DNA from: Nitrobacter sp051912485 | GTDB taxonomy: Bacteria; Pseudomonadota; Alphaproteobacteria; Rhizobiales; Xanthobacteraceae | Direction of reading: 5' to 3' | Assembly (NCBI RefSeq): GCF_051912485.1 | Contig: NZ_CP196822.1 | Span: 372,001 to 436,000, forward strand | DNA: 64,000 bases | Shown: in pieces, positions 42,948-52,117 of the stretch | Numbering within the stretch: position 1 is the first letter of the stretch | Layout: each line of letters starts with the position of its first letter | Translations under genes and position numbers: made by a program | Notes under the pieces: model-generated | What the model was told of the DNA's origin: nothing | What the model saw: only the letters and a program-made list of their open reading frames with translations | Database searches by the model: none

Positions 42948-42978
42948 AAAAGCCGCGGGCGAAAGTCCGCGGCTTTTT
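42948..42978 (+). terminator. Rho-independent terminator
   Basis: AAAAGCCGCGG and CCGCGGCTTTTT pair across a short loop, 20 bases after the stop of the secreted-protein gene. Confidence 0.85.
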
Positions 42979-43017
42979 AATGTTGGGGAGAACGTGCGAT
43001 CATAAATGCCAAGGTCT

Positions 43018-43404
43018 ACATGAGGAAGCAGTTCGTGGGCGCCATGACCGCTTCCAGATGCGGCGGAACCCGATCCAGGGAATGGTGTACCACGACGCCA
43101 CCCGCAGGCAATCGCGCAACGACCACAGCCACGCGGTGGCGTCGCGAGACGTTCGTGCCGCTGTCGCATCCGCCGGGCCATGCGCAGGTGGATTTTGGCG
43201 AAGCGATCGGGGTGGCGGCGTTCGTTGCAAGCTCCACTTCTTCTGCATGGACCTGCCGCAATCGGATGCCTGCTTTGTGAAGGCCTATCCGGCCGAGACG
43301 ACGGAGGCATTCCTGGACGGACACGTCTCTGCCTTGGCCCTCTTCGGCGGAGTGCCGCTGTCGGTGCTCTACGACGATCTGAAGATCGCGGTGGCGAAGA
43401 TCTG
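43018..43404 (+). pseudogene. IS21 IstA transposase remnant
   Basis: Frames in different phases encode FVPLSHPPGHAQVDFGEAIG and KLHFFCMDLPQSDACFVKAY, then LDGHVSALALFGGVPLSVLY, the catalytic core of IS21-type IstA. At least two frameshifts separate them, and both ends are missing. It may be the relic of the parent of the IS21-like miniature elements nearby. Confidence 0.75.
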
Positions 43405-43574
43405 AAGAAGCAGATCAGGGCTATCAGGGGCGGTCCTACGCCGCTGCCGGCGTGGACTCGTGGGTCAGCTTTCGCAGATTTTTGAGGGCTTTGTATAAAA
43501 GTTGCCGCAGTTGCGGCAAAGCCGGCATCTCCTGCGAGCAGCGCGAGCGGGCACGTTGCGGGACAGGGCTGGCG

Positions 43575-43764
43575 TGTGAATTGGTGCCGGGGTCACGTCG
43601 CTGTAAGCGATGAGCAGTAACGTCCTGAAGGAAATTGAGAAAGCTTCGTCGGAGTGGGGTCACGATAGGCGCCGGTGTTGACCCCACCCCGGCGCGGATT
43701 ATGTCAACTGCGACAAGGAATTGTGGCCGATAGTTCACGGGGCCAAGTTCGGCGCCGATTAACA
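43575..43764. repeat. IS21-like miniature element, type B copy 2
   Basis: It starts TGTGAATTGGTGCC and ends GGCGCCGATTAACA and matches 34924-35111 almost throughout. It has inserted between two unrelated pieces: a minus-strand fragment on the left (LPQLRQLLYKALKNLRKLTH) and a Pro/Ala/Glu-rich tail on the right. No target duplication is visible. Confidence 0.7.
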
Positions 43765-43881
43765 GTAGAGGTGGTGAAGCCGGCTGAGCCGGCTGTAGAG
43801 GCACCTGCGCCGGAAGAGGCACCGGCGGTGACGGCGGAACCGGCTGAGGCTGCACCGGCGGCAGAGCCGAAGCCGGAGTAG
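43765..43881 (+). pseudogene. Ala/Pro/Glu-rich C-terminal tail remnant
   Basis: Right after the miniature element an open frame encodes VEVVKPAEPAVEAPAPEEAP and continues to PKPE and TAG 43879. A GC-rich hairpin (GGGCCATGCCCCC ... GGGGGGCC, then TTT) follows. It is the tail of a gene cut by the insertion; the gene is not identifiable. Confidence 0.45.
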
Positions 43882-43937
43882 CTTGAGGGCCATGCCCCCG
43901 GCGAAGGGGGGCCTTTGCCGGGTGGTAGTGGAGGATC

Positions 43938-44545
43938 ATGACATTCAAAAGAAAATGCGGGATGGTTGGCAGCAAGGCCGCGACCGCATCGGTTATGGAA
44001 GCAATGCGGCGCGGCAATCTCGATCTGCCGCCAATGGGCGGCGCTGGTTCAATCGTTGAGGCCGATGAAACCTATTTCGGTAAAACGTCAGAAGCCCGTC
44101 CCATGCCCAAGTATCGTCAGGGCCGTCCCTAGAAGACCGGCTCGCGTGGCCCCAAGAACAAGTGCGCGATCATCGCGCTGGTTGAGCGCGGTGGAAACGT
44201 CCGGACCTTCCACGTCGCTAGCGCTGACAAGGAAACCGTCAGCAGGATTGTGATGGAAAACGTGCATCACGAAAGCCGCCTCCATACTGATGAAAGTCGC
44301 CTCTATACGGGAGCTGATGCATTCTTCGCTTCGCATGAAACGGTGCGGCATTCGGCCAAGGAATATGTGCGTGACGACGTGAACACCAATAGCGGAAGGA
44401 TATTTCTCAATATTCAAACGCGGCATGCGCGGCGTTTATCAGCACTGCGCTGAGAAGCATCTACACCGATATCTGGCAGAATTTGATTTCCGTTATAACA
44501 ACCGCCACATCACAGACAAAGAACGCACGGTTGAAGAGCGCCGAT
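43938..44545 (+). pseudogene. IS1595-family (ISXO2-like) transposase remnant
   Basis: ISXO2-type motifs occur in order: GSIVEADETYFGKTSEARP, a TAG stop at 44130, GPKNKCAIIALVERGGNVRT, HTDESRLYTGADAFFASHET, and after a frameshift YFSIFKRGMRGVYQHCAEKH and FDFRYNNRHITDKERTVEER. The 3' end runs into the palindromic-repeat fragment at 44546. One stop and one frameshift make it inactive. Confidence 0.8.
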
Positions 44546-44632
44546 CGTGACCCACTCCGACGTAGATTCCGTTACTTGTCAGAAGGAGTTACCGCTGTAG
44601 CTTCAAGGGGCTTTGTTCAACGCCGGTTTACA
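44546..44632. repeat. fragment of the palindromic miniature element
   Basis: From GATCGTGACCCACTCCGACG to GGGGCTTTGTTCAACGCCGG it matches the right half of the element at 813-1008. The left half, with one palindrome arm, is gone. Confidence 0.75.
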
Positions 44633-44857
44633 GTCACGAGTTGCGCTTGAGGCAGAAACTCTGGTCCTGAGGCAACAAATCAACGTGTTGCGGCGAATCT
44701 GTCCCAGGAGACCTCCATTCATCTCGATTGACAGACTGATATTGGGAGGGGTCTGCCGACTGTTTCCCAAGATGTATGACGCACTGGCGATCGTCCGACC
44801 GGACAGCGTGATCCGTTGGCGTCGTGCCGGTTTCAAATCGTATTGGCGTCTCTCCTG
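44633..44857 (+). pseudogene. rve-type IS transposase, 5' fragment
   Basis: It encodes SRVALEAETLVLRQQINVLR, then RRPPFISIDRLILGGVCRLF and VRPDSVIRWRRAGFKSYWR, the N-terminal third of the transposase. The start codon region and the terminal repeat are missing on the left, and the frame breaks off at 44857. Confidence 0.75.
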
Positions 44858-45068
44858 AATTCAAGTTCGAATCGGCAATCGTATGTCACCCGCGTTCGTC
44901 CCGTCTCCGCAATCCGTCCAGGTCCGATGGGGGCAAGCGCCACCGGGTGGGGACCAAGGAAGGAAGTGGCTTGACAGCAACCCGCAATTGAAAGGGCGGA
45001 TTGACACACCGTGCGATGTTAAGCTTGAGACTGGCGGGCGGGAAGTTAAAGCCGAGGTCCAAGCCGTG

Positions 45069-46588
45069 ATGATGATCAACTGGTTCAAGGCCCCGACCAC
45101 CCCACGTTGCGCTTGGCTTTATTTTCTGATGTTTGGTGGAGCTTACTCGGCCCTCAGCATTTTCGGTGCCCTCACGGCAAACGATAAGATCTTGTCGCTG
45201 ATCTGGCCCGCCAACCCGTTCATGCTCGGTATGCTGGTGCGCTTTCCTGTATTGGCGCTTCCCCTGGGCTGGGTCGCTTGTCTTGCCGGATTCGCAATCG
45301 CGGTCCCGATTATCGGTTGCGGGCTTATGACAGGCGCGGGTCTGGCCGCATATAATTTCGGTGTCGTGGTCATCGGCTATGTCTTGCTATCCAGGGTCAA
45401 TCGGGTCGACCAGCGTCTCCAGCGCCTGACTTCGGTTTTCTACCTTCTCTTTGCGGTGGGCGCCGCGTCCATATTCGCCGGCATCGTTGGCTCCATCCTG
45501 ATCGGTCCTTTATTCCACGATCCGGTAGCCGTAAGCTCTTTTCGGTACTGGTTTTCCGTCGAGCTTTTGAACCAGCTGGCTTTTTTGCCGATCATCCTGT
45601 CCTACCCAGAAGGTCGTAAATGGGGGCGGCGGCAACTGCCGCAGCTGACCTTTAACGACCAAGCGCCGATGATTGTGTTGGTCCTCTCGGCCATTTCCCT
45701 GTACCGGCCCTTCTCTGGTGCGCAATTTCCTATCGCGTGTTTCTGACGGCCTTACTGACCTTTGTATTCTGCACTTGGGTGATCATGGCGACCACGTTGG
45801 GCTATATTGACGTGTCGCATGTCGATCAATCGCTCGTGCTGTCGATCAGCATGGGAGCTGCGCTGATCTCTCTCGGTCCGCTCATCATCTCCACGACCAC
45901 TGCGACAAGAAATGAAATCCTTGACCAGCTAAGGCATCTCGCGACCGAGCGTGAGATTGTAGCCAATGAACTCGATCATCGGATCAAAAACCTGTTCGCG
46001 CTCGTCAACGGGCTGATCAGCCTGTCGGTCCGTGGCAAACCCGAGATGAAACCGCTGGCAGACACACTGAGAAGCCGGCTCGTGGCATTACACCATGCGC
46101 ATGGTCTTATTCGCACCGGGAACGCGTCGTCGGGCCCTCCCGGGGGGTTCGCTTCACTGAAGGAGCTCATCCGCACCCTGCTTCGGCCTTATGAGGGTGC
46201 TGAAGACAAACACGTCGTCGTCGATGGCGATGACGTGTTCATCAATGGTGGGACGGTTACGTCGCTGGCTCTCGTTTTCCACGAACTGGCAACAAATTCG
46301 ACCAAGCATGGCGCGTTGAGTGATCTGGACGGCGCCTTGAGCGTCCGTATCAGCCGCGACATTGACGACCTGCGTGTCATGTGGACTGAGAGAGCCCCCG
46401 TGACGACAGACTATTCTGATGCTGCGGACAGTGGCTTTGGTTCGAAGCTTCTGGATCTTACGATCAACGAACAATTGCAAGGCAGCTATGTCCGCACCTG
46501 GACAGTAGGCGGCATGGATATCGAGATCATTCTGCCGGGCAAACTGTTTAGCTACGTCCCATCCAATCCCTCCAGCTTGTCATCGTAG
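45069..46588 (+). pseudogene. MASE1-type membrane HWE histidine kinase, frameshifted
   Basis: From ATG 45069 the first part encodes a multi-helix MASE1-like sensor (LYFLMFGGAYSALSIFGALT, then AYNFGVVVIGYVLLSRVNRV). Near 45700 the frame shifts, and in the next phase VPALLWCAISYRVFLTALLT leads to the kinase: EIVANELDHRIKNLFALVNG (HWE phosphoacceptor) and LVFHELATNSTKHGALSDLD. Homologous MASE1 domains have about ten more residues at the junction, so a small deletion probably caused the shift. Both halves are otherwise intact. Confidence 0.8.
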
Positions 46589-46790
46589 ATCAGCGCGAAC
46601 TGCATCCGCATAACGTGGTGGATGCTCTCCGTAACCAGCCGCGCGGATCGCCGCCTGTAGGCTTCCGGTCCTTTCTCTGTCGTCAGCCGGCTGAGGAAGG
46701 CGAGGTAGGAGCCGACCTCGAAGGCCGGAACAGGTCGGTCGGCAAGCCGTGGTAAATGGTGCCGATCCAGTTGGCCTCACTTAAGGGTGC
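46589..46790 (-). pseudogene. family 4 glycosyltransferase remnant
   Basis: In two phases the minus strand encodes NWIGTIYHGLPTDLFRP and FEVGSYLAFLSRLTTEKGPE, a pattern of GT4 glycosyltransferases around the donor-binding region. Both ends are absent and the phase changes once. Confidence 0.6.
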
Positions 46791-46917
46791 GCGCTAATTA
46801 TCCGATATTGAAACGAACGACGCGTCGGGAAGGCGGCGGAGCGGCGCTGCGGATGTCGGGTCATCTAAGTCCGACGCCGAAAACGGGCGCCAGCAAGTGT
46901 GCTGTCGGATATGTTCG

Positions 46918-47177
46918 ATCCGCACGCCAAGCTTCTCGCGCCCCTGCCGCCGAATGAGGCGTCATCACGCTGCTCATTGGGCGCCTCCGGCGGCTTCCGG
47001 CCACTCGGCGGTCGCATCATTGCGTTCTGTAGCCATCTCCGTAAACGTCTTACCCGTCTGCTGAAGGACCGGATCGGCCTTCAAAACCCGAGCCAGGCGG
47101 GCCAGGATCACATCGCAATAGATTGGATCAAGCTCGACCCCGTAGCCGATCCGCCGGGTTTTCGCGGCCGCGACCAG
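46918..47177 (-). repeat. partial duplication of the methyltransferase 3' end
   Basis: The segment matches about 25565-25831 (end of the ParB-domain methyltransferase and start of the downstream gene) with a few differences. It provides the C-terminal 67 or so codons of the chimeric frame at 46974. Confidence 0.85.
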
Positions 47178-47267
47178 GGGAAGCGCCGCGTTCTCAGCTT
47201 CAAGCCGCAACTTCGACTTGAATGGCGAGGCCAGGACGGCCAAAGCGAAACAGAGCAGCCCGATCAT
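46974..47267 (-). CDS. chimeric frame: IS transposase start joined to methyltransferase end
   Basis: The first 29 residues (MIGLLCFALAVLASPFKSKL, RLEAENAAL) resemble the start of another rve-type transposase, as such proteins continue RHQLIVLRR. The frame then joins VAAAKTRRIGYGVELDPIYC and runs to EAAGGAQ, the end of the ParB-domain methyltransferase at 25625. The 97-residue product lacks DPPY and cannot methylate DNA. It is probably a by-product of recombination rather than a functional gene. Confidence 0.55.
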   Translation of the reverse strand: MIGLLCFALAVLASPFKSKLRLEAENAALPLVAAAKTRRIGYGVELDPIYCDVILARLARVLKADPVLQQTGKTFTEMATERNDATAEWPEAAGGAQ

Positions 47268-47350
47268 TTCGCCAGTCTAGGTGATTTCATCACGTCATCA
47301 ACTCGGATAAGTTTTCGGTACACACATGTGGACCTTTATGATCTCACGTT

Positions 47351-47380
47351 AAAAGCCGCGGACTTTCGCCCGCGGCTTTT
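47351..47380 (-). terminator. Rho-independent terminator, copy 2
   Basis: AAAAGCCGCGG and CCGCGGCTTTT pair and lie 20 bases after the stop of the gene at 47400, as in copy 1. Confidence 0.8.
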
Positions 47381-47399
47381 GCTTTCAGAATTTTATATC

Positions 47400-47720
47400 T
47401 TAGTAGCGTCCGATGCCAACGCTAACACCAGGAGCGCTGAAGCCGATACCGCCGCGGTCCTCGTAGTCACGGTCGTAATAGCCACGGCGCTCGATGTAAC
47501 GCTCGCGCGGAGCGTAATCATACGAATCACGGTCGCGGATGATGACGCGGCGTTCACCGTGTGCTCGCCAGCAACGGCCGTTTTCATTACAGACCATGCG
47601 GACGTTTTGAATGTCGCTGTCCGGTGCGACTGTTACGTTGGCGGAAAGCGGTGCAGCTGAAGCAGCAGTCATTAAAAGCGTACTTGCGCCGACTGCCAGA
47701 AAGATTGCGCGTTTAATCAT
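47400..47720 (-). CDS. secreted Tyr/Arg-rich protein with VCNENGRCW motif, copy 2
   Basis: It encodes the same 106 residues as 42608-42928, including the signal peptide, the MVCNENGRCWRAHGERRVII block and the C-terminus GVSVGIGRY. It has its own upstream sequence, because the duplicated block extends about 150 bases before the start. Identity at this level implies recent duplication or gene conversion. Confidence 0.75.
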   Translation of the reverse strand: MIKRAIFLAVGASTLLMTAASAAPLSANVTVAPDSDIQNVRMVCNENGRCWRAHGERRVIIRDRDSYDYAPRERYIERRGYYDRDYEDRGGIGFSAPGVSVGIGRY

Positions 47721-47950
47721 GGCGGTGCTCCTGATTATGTTTGTGTCTGATTGGCCAGGGGAACAATCGGTTCGTGAGCCATCGGTTCCGTCACCCCAAC
47801 GACTGGCAGCGCGATCAGGCCCAAACAAATCTAAAAGTGATGGAACCTTTCCCAACCGGAGAATCCAGTTTGGCTCCCAGCCCGACGCTGGCGTGCAGGC
47901 AACCGGATCGACCAGATAGTGGCTGCACATCTGCAGAAATCGGCGATTGC

Positions 47951-48121
47951 TCAACGCGCGCGCAGGCGGGTCGGTTCGGGCGGCCCCGCTTCCAATGCCG
48001 CGCGGCGGTCGGCGACTGCATGATCGAACAGTTCGAGTACTAGTCCAAAGGCTGCGAGGTCTTCTTCGTCGATGGCGCCGTCATCGTGGCACTCAGCACA
48101 CCTGAAATATTTGCGTCGCAT
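47951..48121 (-). CDS. small acidic protein with CxxC, 56 aa
   Basis: ATG 48121 to TGA 47951 encodes MRRKYFRCAECHDDGAIDEE, then DLAAFGLVLELFDHAVADRR. CAEC could bind a metal; the rest is an acidic helix. The composition is convincing, though the ribosome binding site is weak. No family recognised. Confidence 0.5.
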   Translation of the reverse strand: MRRKYFRCAECHDDGAIDEEDLAAFGLVLELFDHAVADRRAALEAGPPEPTRLRAR

Positions 48122-48207
48122 CGGCTCTATACGCCGACCGACACGCTATGCGCGTCGCGCGGATAGCTCGATCAGATCGTTCATGTTGATGATCAACTTC
48201 CGTTGAT

Positions 48208-49778
48208 GGCCGATTTTGTTGCAAAAGTCGGTTGCGCCTGATGGATGCTCGTATTCGGCTGGGGGCAACCGGCTTTGATCCGCCGGCCCTGACTCCTCTA
48301 CACAACTCTAACTCTAACTCTACGCGAGGCGCAGAACCTGTGCCGGTGGCGGTCGCGCGACCAGAGTTGCGAGCCGCCGCAGGTTCTGAGCGATGGCGGC
48401 CAGAACAAACTCATCCTGGGCGCCTCGTGGACCACGCAGTCGAAGTCGAGCAAGCTTTAGAATGCGCTTCAGGTGAGCGAACCGCATCTCGATCTTCTTG
48501 CGTTCACGTCGCGAAGTCTCAAAGCCATCAGTGCCGGCGAGCGACCGGGCGACGTCGCGGGCGTGCTCATGAATGTCGCGCGGGATCTTGCGAAAGGGGA
48601 CCTTCGGACAGCACTGTCCTCTGAGTTTGCAGCCATCGCAATCGCGCTTTCTAGCCAAATAGATCAGCGTGGTCCCGCCATTCACAAGTGTCCCCGTCGT
48701 CGTCAGGGTCTTGCCCGCGGGACAGTGGTAGACGTCGGTGGTCGGATCATATCGAAAGTCGCTGCGCGAGAAGGTGCCGTCATCCCGCTTCGACTTATCG
48801 AACACAGGGATATGTGGCGCGATGCCCTTGTCCTCGACTAGCCAGTTCAGCATCGGAGCCGCACCGTAAGCGGTATCTCCGACAAGCCGCTCTGGCTTGA
48901 GGCCGAAGCGCTCTTCGGTCCGCTCGATCATGGTCTTTGCCGCGCCGACCTCGGCCTGGCGGATGGAGCGGGATGCTTCAACATCAACGATGACACCGAA
49001 CTTCACGTCGATGAGATAGTTGTCGGAGTAAGCGAAGAATGCCGGTCCCTTGTGAGCGCCGGTCCACTGGGCTGCCGGATCGGATGGCGAGACGAACTTC
49101 GGGACCACGTCGCTGGCCGCGCCCCACGCCATATCGTCGAGGGTCGCCAGATACTCCTTCACCGCGCGGCTGGACCTCTTGGGATCGCGATCCCTGCGCC
49201 AATCCTGACCCGCGATCGAGCGTTGCTTATTGGCGTCCGCCTGAATCAGGCTCGCATCGACGGCAAAGCCATCACCGCCAACCAGACCGGCCGCAATGCA
49301 CGCTTCGACGACCCGCTCGAACACACGACGAAAAACATCCCCATCGCGGAAGCGCTCGTTGCGGGCACGCGAGAACGCCGAATGATCGGGAATTGCGTCC
49401 TCGATGCCGAGTTTGCAGAACCACCGATAAGCCAAGTTCACTTGCACTTCGCGGCAGATCAGCCGTTCTGAGCGGATCGCAAAGACATATCCCACGATAA
49501 GCATCCGGATCATCAGTTCCGGATCAATCGACGGGCGACCCATCGACGAATAATGAGGTGCAAGTTCGCTGTGAAGCCAGCTGAGATCGAGCGCAGTATC
49601 GATCTTCCGCACCAGATGATCTTCAGGAACCGCGTCGCTAAGGTGGAACTCGTAGAACAGTTGACTCTGGTCACTCTTCAGACGGCCCATCATCGATCGA
49701 CCTCGCCGAGATTCGCGTCAACACAACGGAATCACGCTTCGCCGCTTGTCTCAACTGACTTTTGCAACAAAATCGGCC
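48208..49778 (-). mobile_element. IS1182-family element
   Basis: GGCCGATTTTGTTGCAAAAG at the left, and its inverted counterpart at the right (CTTTTGCAACAAAATCGGCC), are terminal repeats with about 22 matching bases. Between them lies one full transposase. No target duplication is evident. Confidence 0.85.
48320..49693 (-). CDS. IS1182-family transposase, 457 aa
   Basis: The protein starts MMGRLKSDQSQLFYEFHLSD and carries a DUF772-type region (RPSIDPELMIRMLIVGYVFA), DDE segments GFAVDASLIQADAN, LVGDTAYGAAPMLNWLVE and ERKKIEMRFAHLKRI, and a Cys cluster (RKRDCDGCKLRGQC). It is uninterrupted and may be active. A hexanucleotide run (AACTCT, three times) lies just after the gene at 48302. Confidence 0.93.
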   Translation of the reverse strand: MMGRLKSDQSQLFYEFHLSDAVPEDHLVRKIDTALDLSWLHSELAPHYSSMGRPSIDPELMIRMLIVGYVFAIRSERLICREVQVNLAYRWFCKLGIEDAIPDHSAFSRARNERFRDGDVFRRVFERVVEACIAAGLVGGDGFAVDASLIQADANKQRSIAGQDWRRDRDPKRSSRAVKEYLATLDDMAWGAASDVVPKFVSPSDPAAQWTGAHKGPAFFAYSDNYLIDVKFGVIVDVEASRSIRQAEVGAAKTMIERTEERFGLKPERLVGDTAYGAAPMLNWLVEDKGIAPHIPVFDKSKRDDGTFSRSDFRYDPTTDVYHCPAGKTLTTTGTLVNGGTTLIYLARKRDCDGCKLRGQCCPKVPFRKIPRDIHEHARDVARSLAGTDGFETSRRERKKIEMRFAHLKRILKLARLRLRGPRGAQDEFVLAAIAQNLRRLATLVARPPPAQVLRLA

Positions 49779-50089
49779 CCTTTGAGACATGTCAACCGGG
49801 CGTGACGCCGCTACCGGGGCGAGTGCTCCGCAGTCTTTAGCTGGAAAACTCATACGCGAAGAAGCGAATGCCTTTTGTGCCTCATCACACCGCCCGGCGA
49901 TTCATTATTTGGGTGCCGCGTCGTTTTTTGAGCTAATGTATTCTTAATCTTGATTTCCTATGATGCTCATAATTGTAACCTAAGAATTGTGTGTCCGAGA
50001 CGCGCTCTGGCATTTCAATCGGGAAGACCGATGCCACGCGGGCAGAGGGAGGTCTTCACTTCGATTCCGGGAATGCCGATCCTGGATGC
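49779..50089. other. AT-richer intergenic region
   Basis: Bases 49915-49985 are clearly AT-richer than the surroundings. No gene or clear promoter is recognised, though it could hold the promoter for the gene at 50114. Confidence 0.35.
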
Positions 50090-50113
50090 ATGAAACCGCA
50101 GACACCGCTGACG

Positions 50114-51324
50114 ATGACCCAAACCGAGGTCCCGATCGAGCGGCTTCAGAATTTTCTGAAGCAACTGACGCAGCAGGCGCGTGGCCGCCTGCTCATTGAG
50201 CTCGAGCGGCTCAAGCATAGCGGCGATGAGCTTCTGGGTTCCGACGTCATCCTGGCGAATCTGTATACTGAATTTCGCAAGGACGGAAAGTCCCAAGATA
50301 GCACCGATAATCCCGAGCGTTACTTCTTTCAGCCTCTGGAGCCACTTTTGATCGACAGCGCCGCTGAACGCGCCAATAGCGGTCAGATATCACGGGGATC
50401 ACTGGCGGTGATCTGGGAATGAATCAGGCTGACGTTGCTGCCGACGATGGCGAAGGAATATTCCGAGGGGATAAGGCGGGCGCTCGCCGCCGACAAGCCG
50501 CGCGAGGCCCGGCTGGCGGCCGTCGCGTTCCAGACCAAGATTGCGACCTATCTCGCCAGCACGCTCGCTTCCGACCAAGGAACCGAACAAGCCCGGGCCG
50601 GTCTTGCGCTCTATACGAGTTCGCGCGCGACGTTCGAGGATCTCGTCAAGATACTGAGCGTGCTGCGCGCGCGCGACGCGCTGGCGACGTTCTATGATGC
50701 GCTTCCACTCAAGATCGACAACTTCGATGACAAAGCTGTCGCCAAAGTGGACGAACTCCTAAACGCCTTACAGGCCAAACATCCCGACGCGCTGCCGTTT
50801 GCGCTTTCGGTACTGATCGCGCGCCTTACGACGCCGTGGCAATTGATCCGCCTGGCCACCAAGGCGGCAAACAGCAAGGCCGCCACCGACGTTGCCAGGA
50901 CCCCTTACGCGATCGCCGTCTCGATGGTGCTGGACCGTGTCGACGACAAGCGCATGGCGCTGCACGACGCCCTGAAGCGCAAGCAAATCTTGGTCGCCAA
51001 AGACATCCTGACCGACATCTACGCCGTCGAGTATGCGTTGCGGGTTCGTATCAACCTGCTCGACCAATCGGCCTGGGGAGAGCGGCTCAACACCCTGATG
51101 CGGGCGGTGACCGAGATGGTCGACGCCGAGGTGCAGAGCGTACCCAAGCATTTGCGCAACGTTCAGCACGTCCTCGACTCGCGCTCGTTGCGCAGTCACG
51201 ACAGCCTGATCGGCCGCCTCACCTTCCTAGCGTGGAAGGGCCACGACGCGCTGTCAGGCGGCGCCAGTTATTGCAGGAAATTGGTCGCCAGAACTAGCAC
51301 TACTTTGGCAGATTTTTGCGATTG
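50114..51324 (+). pseudogene. large conserved hypothetical protein, frameshifted and truncated
   Basis: ATG 50114 (or 50090) opens a frame with VPIERLQNFLKQLTQQARGR and NPERYFFQPLEPLLIDSAAE that ends at TGA 50420. In the next phase the sequence continues without loss: MAKEYSEGIRRALAADKPRE, DALPFALSVLIARLTTPWQL and AVEYALRVRINLLDQSAWGE. It ends irregularly near 51291. One frameshift and a lost C-terminus explain the pattern. The protein is helical, about 400 residues in what remains, with no motif known to me. Confidence 0.65.
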
Positions 51325-51417
51325 ATCGGGGTAACTGGATTCCCGAATTAGATTTTTGATGATTCATGGGTGGTCGGCTTTTGTAGGGCCGACCATGGCG
51401 GACACGAGATCGAAGTG

Positions 51418-51611
51418 GGGAGTGTAAACCGGCGCTGAACAAAGCCCCTTGAAGCTGCAGCGGTAACTTCTTGTGACAAGTAACCGAATCTACGTCGGAG
51501 TGGGGTCACGATCGGCGCCGATCGTGACCCCACTCCGATCGGCTTTTTTCGATTGTCTTTATGGCGTTACTGCCGGCACCTGCAGCGATCTGACCCCTGC
51601 GCCGATTCACA
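51418..51611. repeat. palindromic miniature IS21-like element, copy E (inverted)
   Basis: Reading on the minus strand it begins TGTGAATCGGCGCAGGGGTC and ends in GCCGGTTTACACTCC, in opposite orientation to 813-1008. Differences from copy A are few. Confidence 0.7.
51495..51538. repeat. 44-bp perfect palindrome
   Basis: The arms read TCGGAGTGGGGTCACGATCG outward from the centre and are exactly complementary. Compared with 886-929 the changed base in one arm is matched by the complementary change in the other. Confidence 0.85.
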
Positions 51612-51614
51612 ATC

Positions 51615-51785
51615 GCGTTTCATGATTGGCCTTGCCTATGACGGGACTGCGCGGCCGGGATTGGCGGCGTGCATATGCCGCGTCGGGCAAGGCTTCTCAG
51701 TTCAGTCAGGCCGATGGGCGCAAATCTATCCCGGGGGTACCATGGACAGGCCGGGGGGCCTCGCCTGCGCGAAAGAGGACCCGTT
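51615..51785. repeat. 170-bp dispersed repeat, copy 1
   Basis: It matches 57256-57420 over most of its length (CATGATTGGCCTTGCCTATG ... GTGCATATGCCGCGTCGGGC ... GGCCTCGCCTGCGCGAA). No gene spans it. Confidence 0.75.
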
Positions 51786-52117
51786 GAGTGATACCTAGCC
51801 TGTAAAAAGCAATTCGGGCTTTGATTGCAGGCGCTGCCGATACACCGGGTCTGCTGCAGCGTCGCCTGACCCCCAAGTTTTGGAAGGCCGTCGTTCGGTC
51901 GCGTGGCGGCGACGGGCAGGTAAGTGCGGAGCCAACCCGATTATCGTGTCATTATCTTTCAACGCCTCAACGATACCTATGCGGTCGAGGCTCCCTCGGA
52001 GGGGCAGGCAAATAAAACCATACCCTAGGGGCACGGAGATGCCCCGCATTCCTCCACAGCCTAGGAGGACCCGCGAGCAGCAGGGTCACGCCGCGCTTTC
52101 GTGCCGCCGCGCAGCCG

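Larger units (their letters stand above)
42457..42980 (+). repeat. 0.52-kb duplication, copy 1
   Basis: This segment is repeated in inverted orientation at 47349-47871 with almost no differences; I noticed one base, near 42571. It contains the whole secreted-protein gene and its terminator. No terminal repeats or target duplication are evident. Confidence 0.9.
47349..47871 (-). repeat. 0.52-kb duplication, copy 2 (inverted)
   Basis: It matches 42457-42980 in inverted orientation. Left border TTAAAAGCCGCGG, right border CCAGTTT. Sequence outside the borders is unrelated. Confidence 0.9.
51325..52117. other. repeat-rich intergenic region
   Basis: It contains the inverted palindromic miniature element (51418-51611) and a 170-bp repeat shared with 57256. 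The stretch 51790-52117 has no recognisable gene. Confidence 0.5.

Noticed and set aside
48302..48321. AACTCT repeated three times
   Set aside because: Too short to be a meaningful repeat; it lies in the non-coding tail of the IS1182 element.
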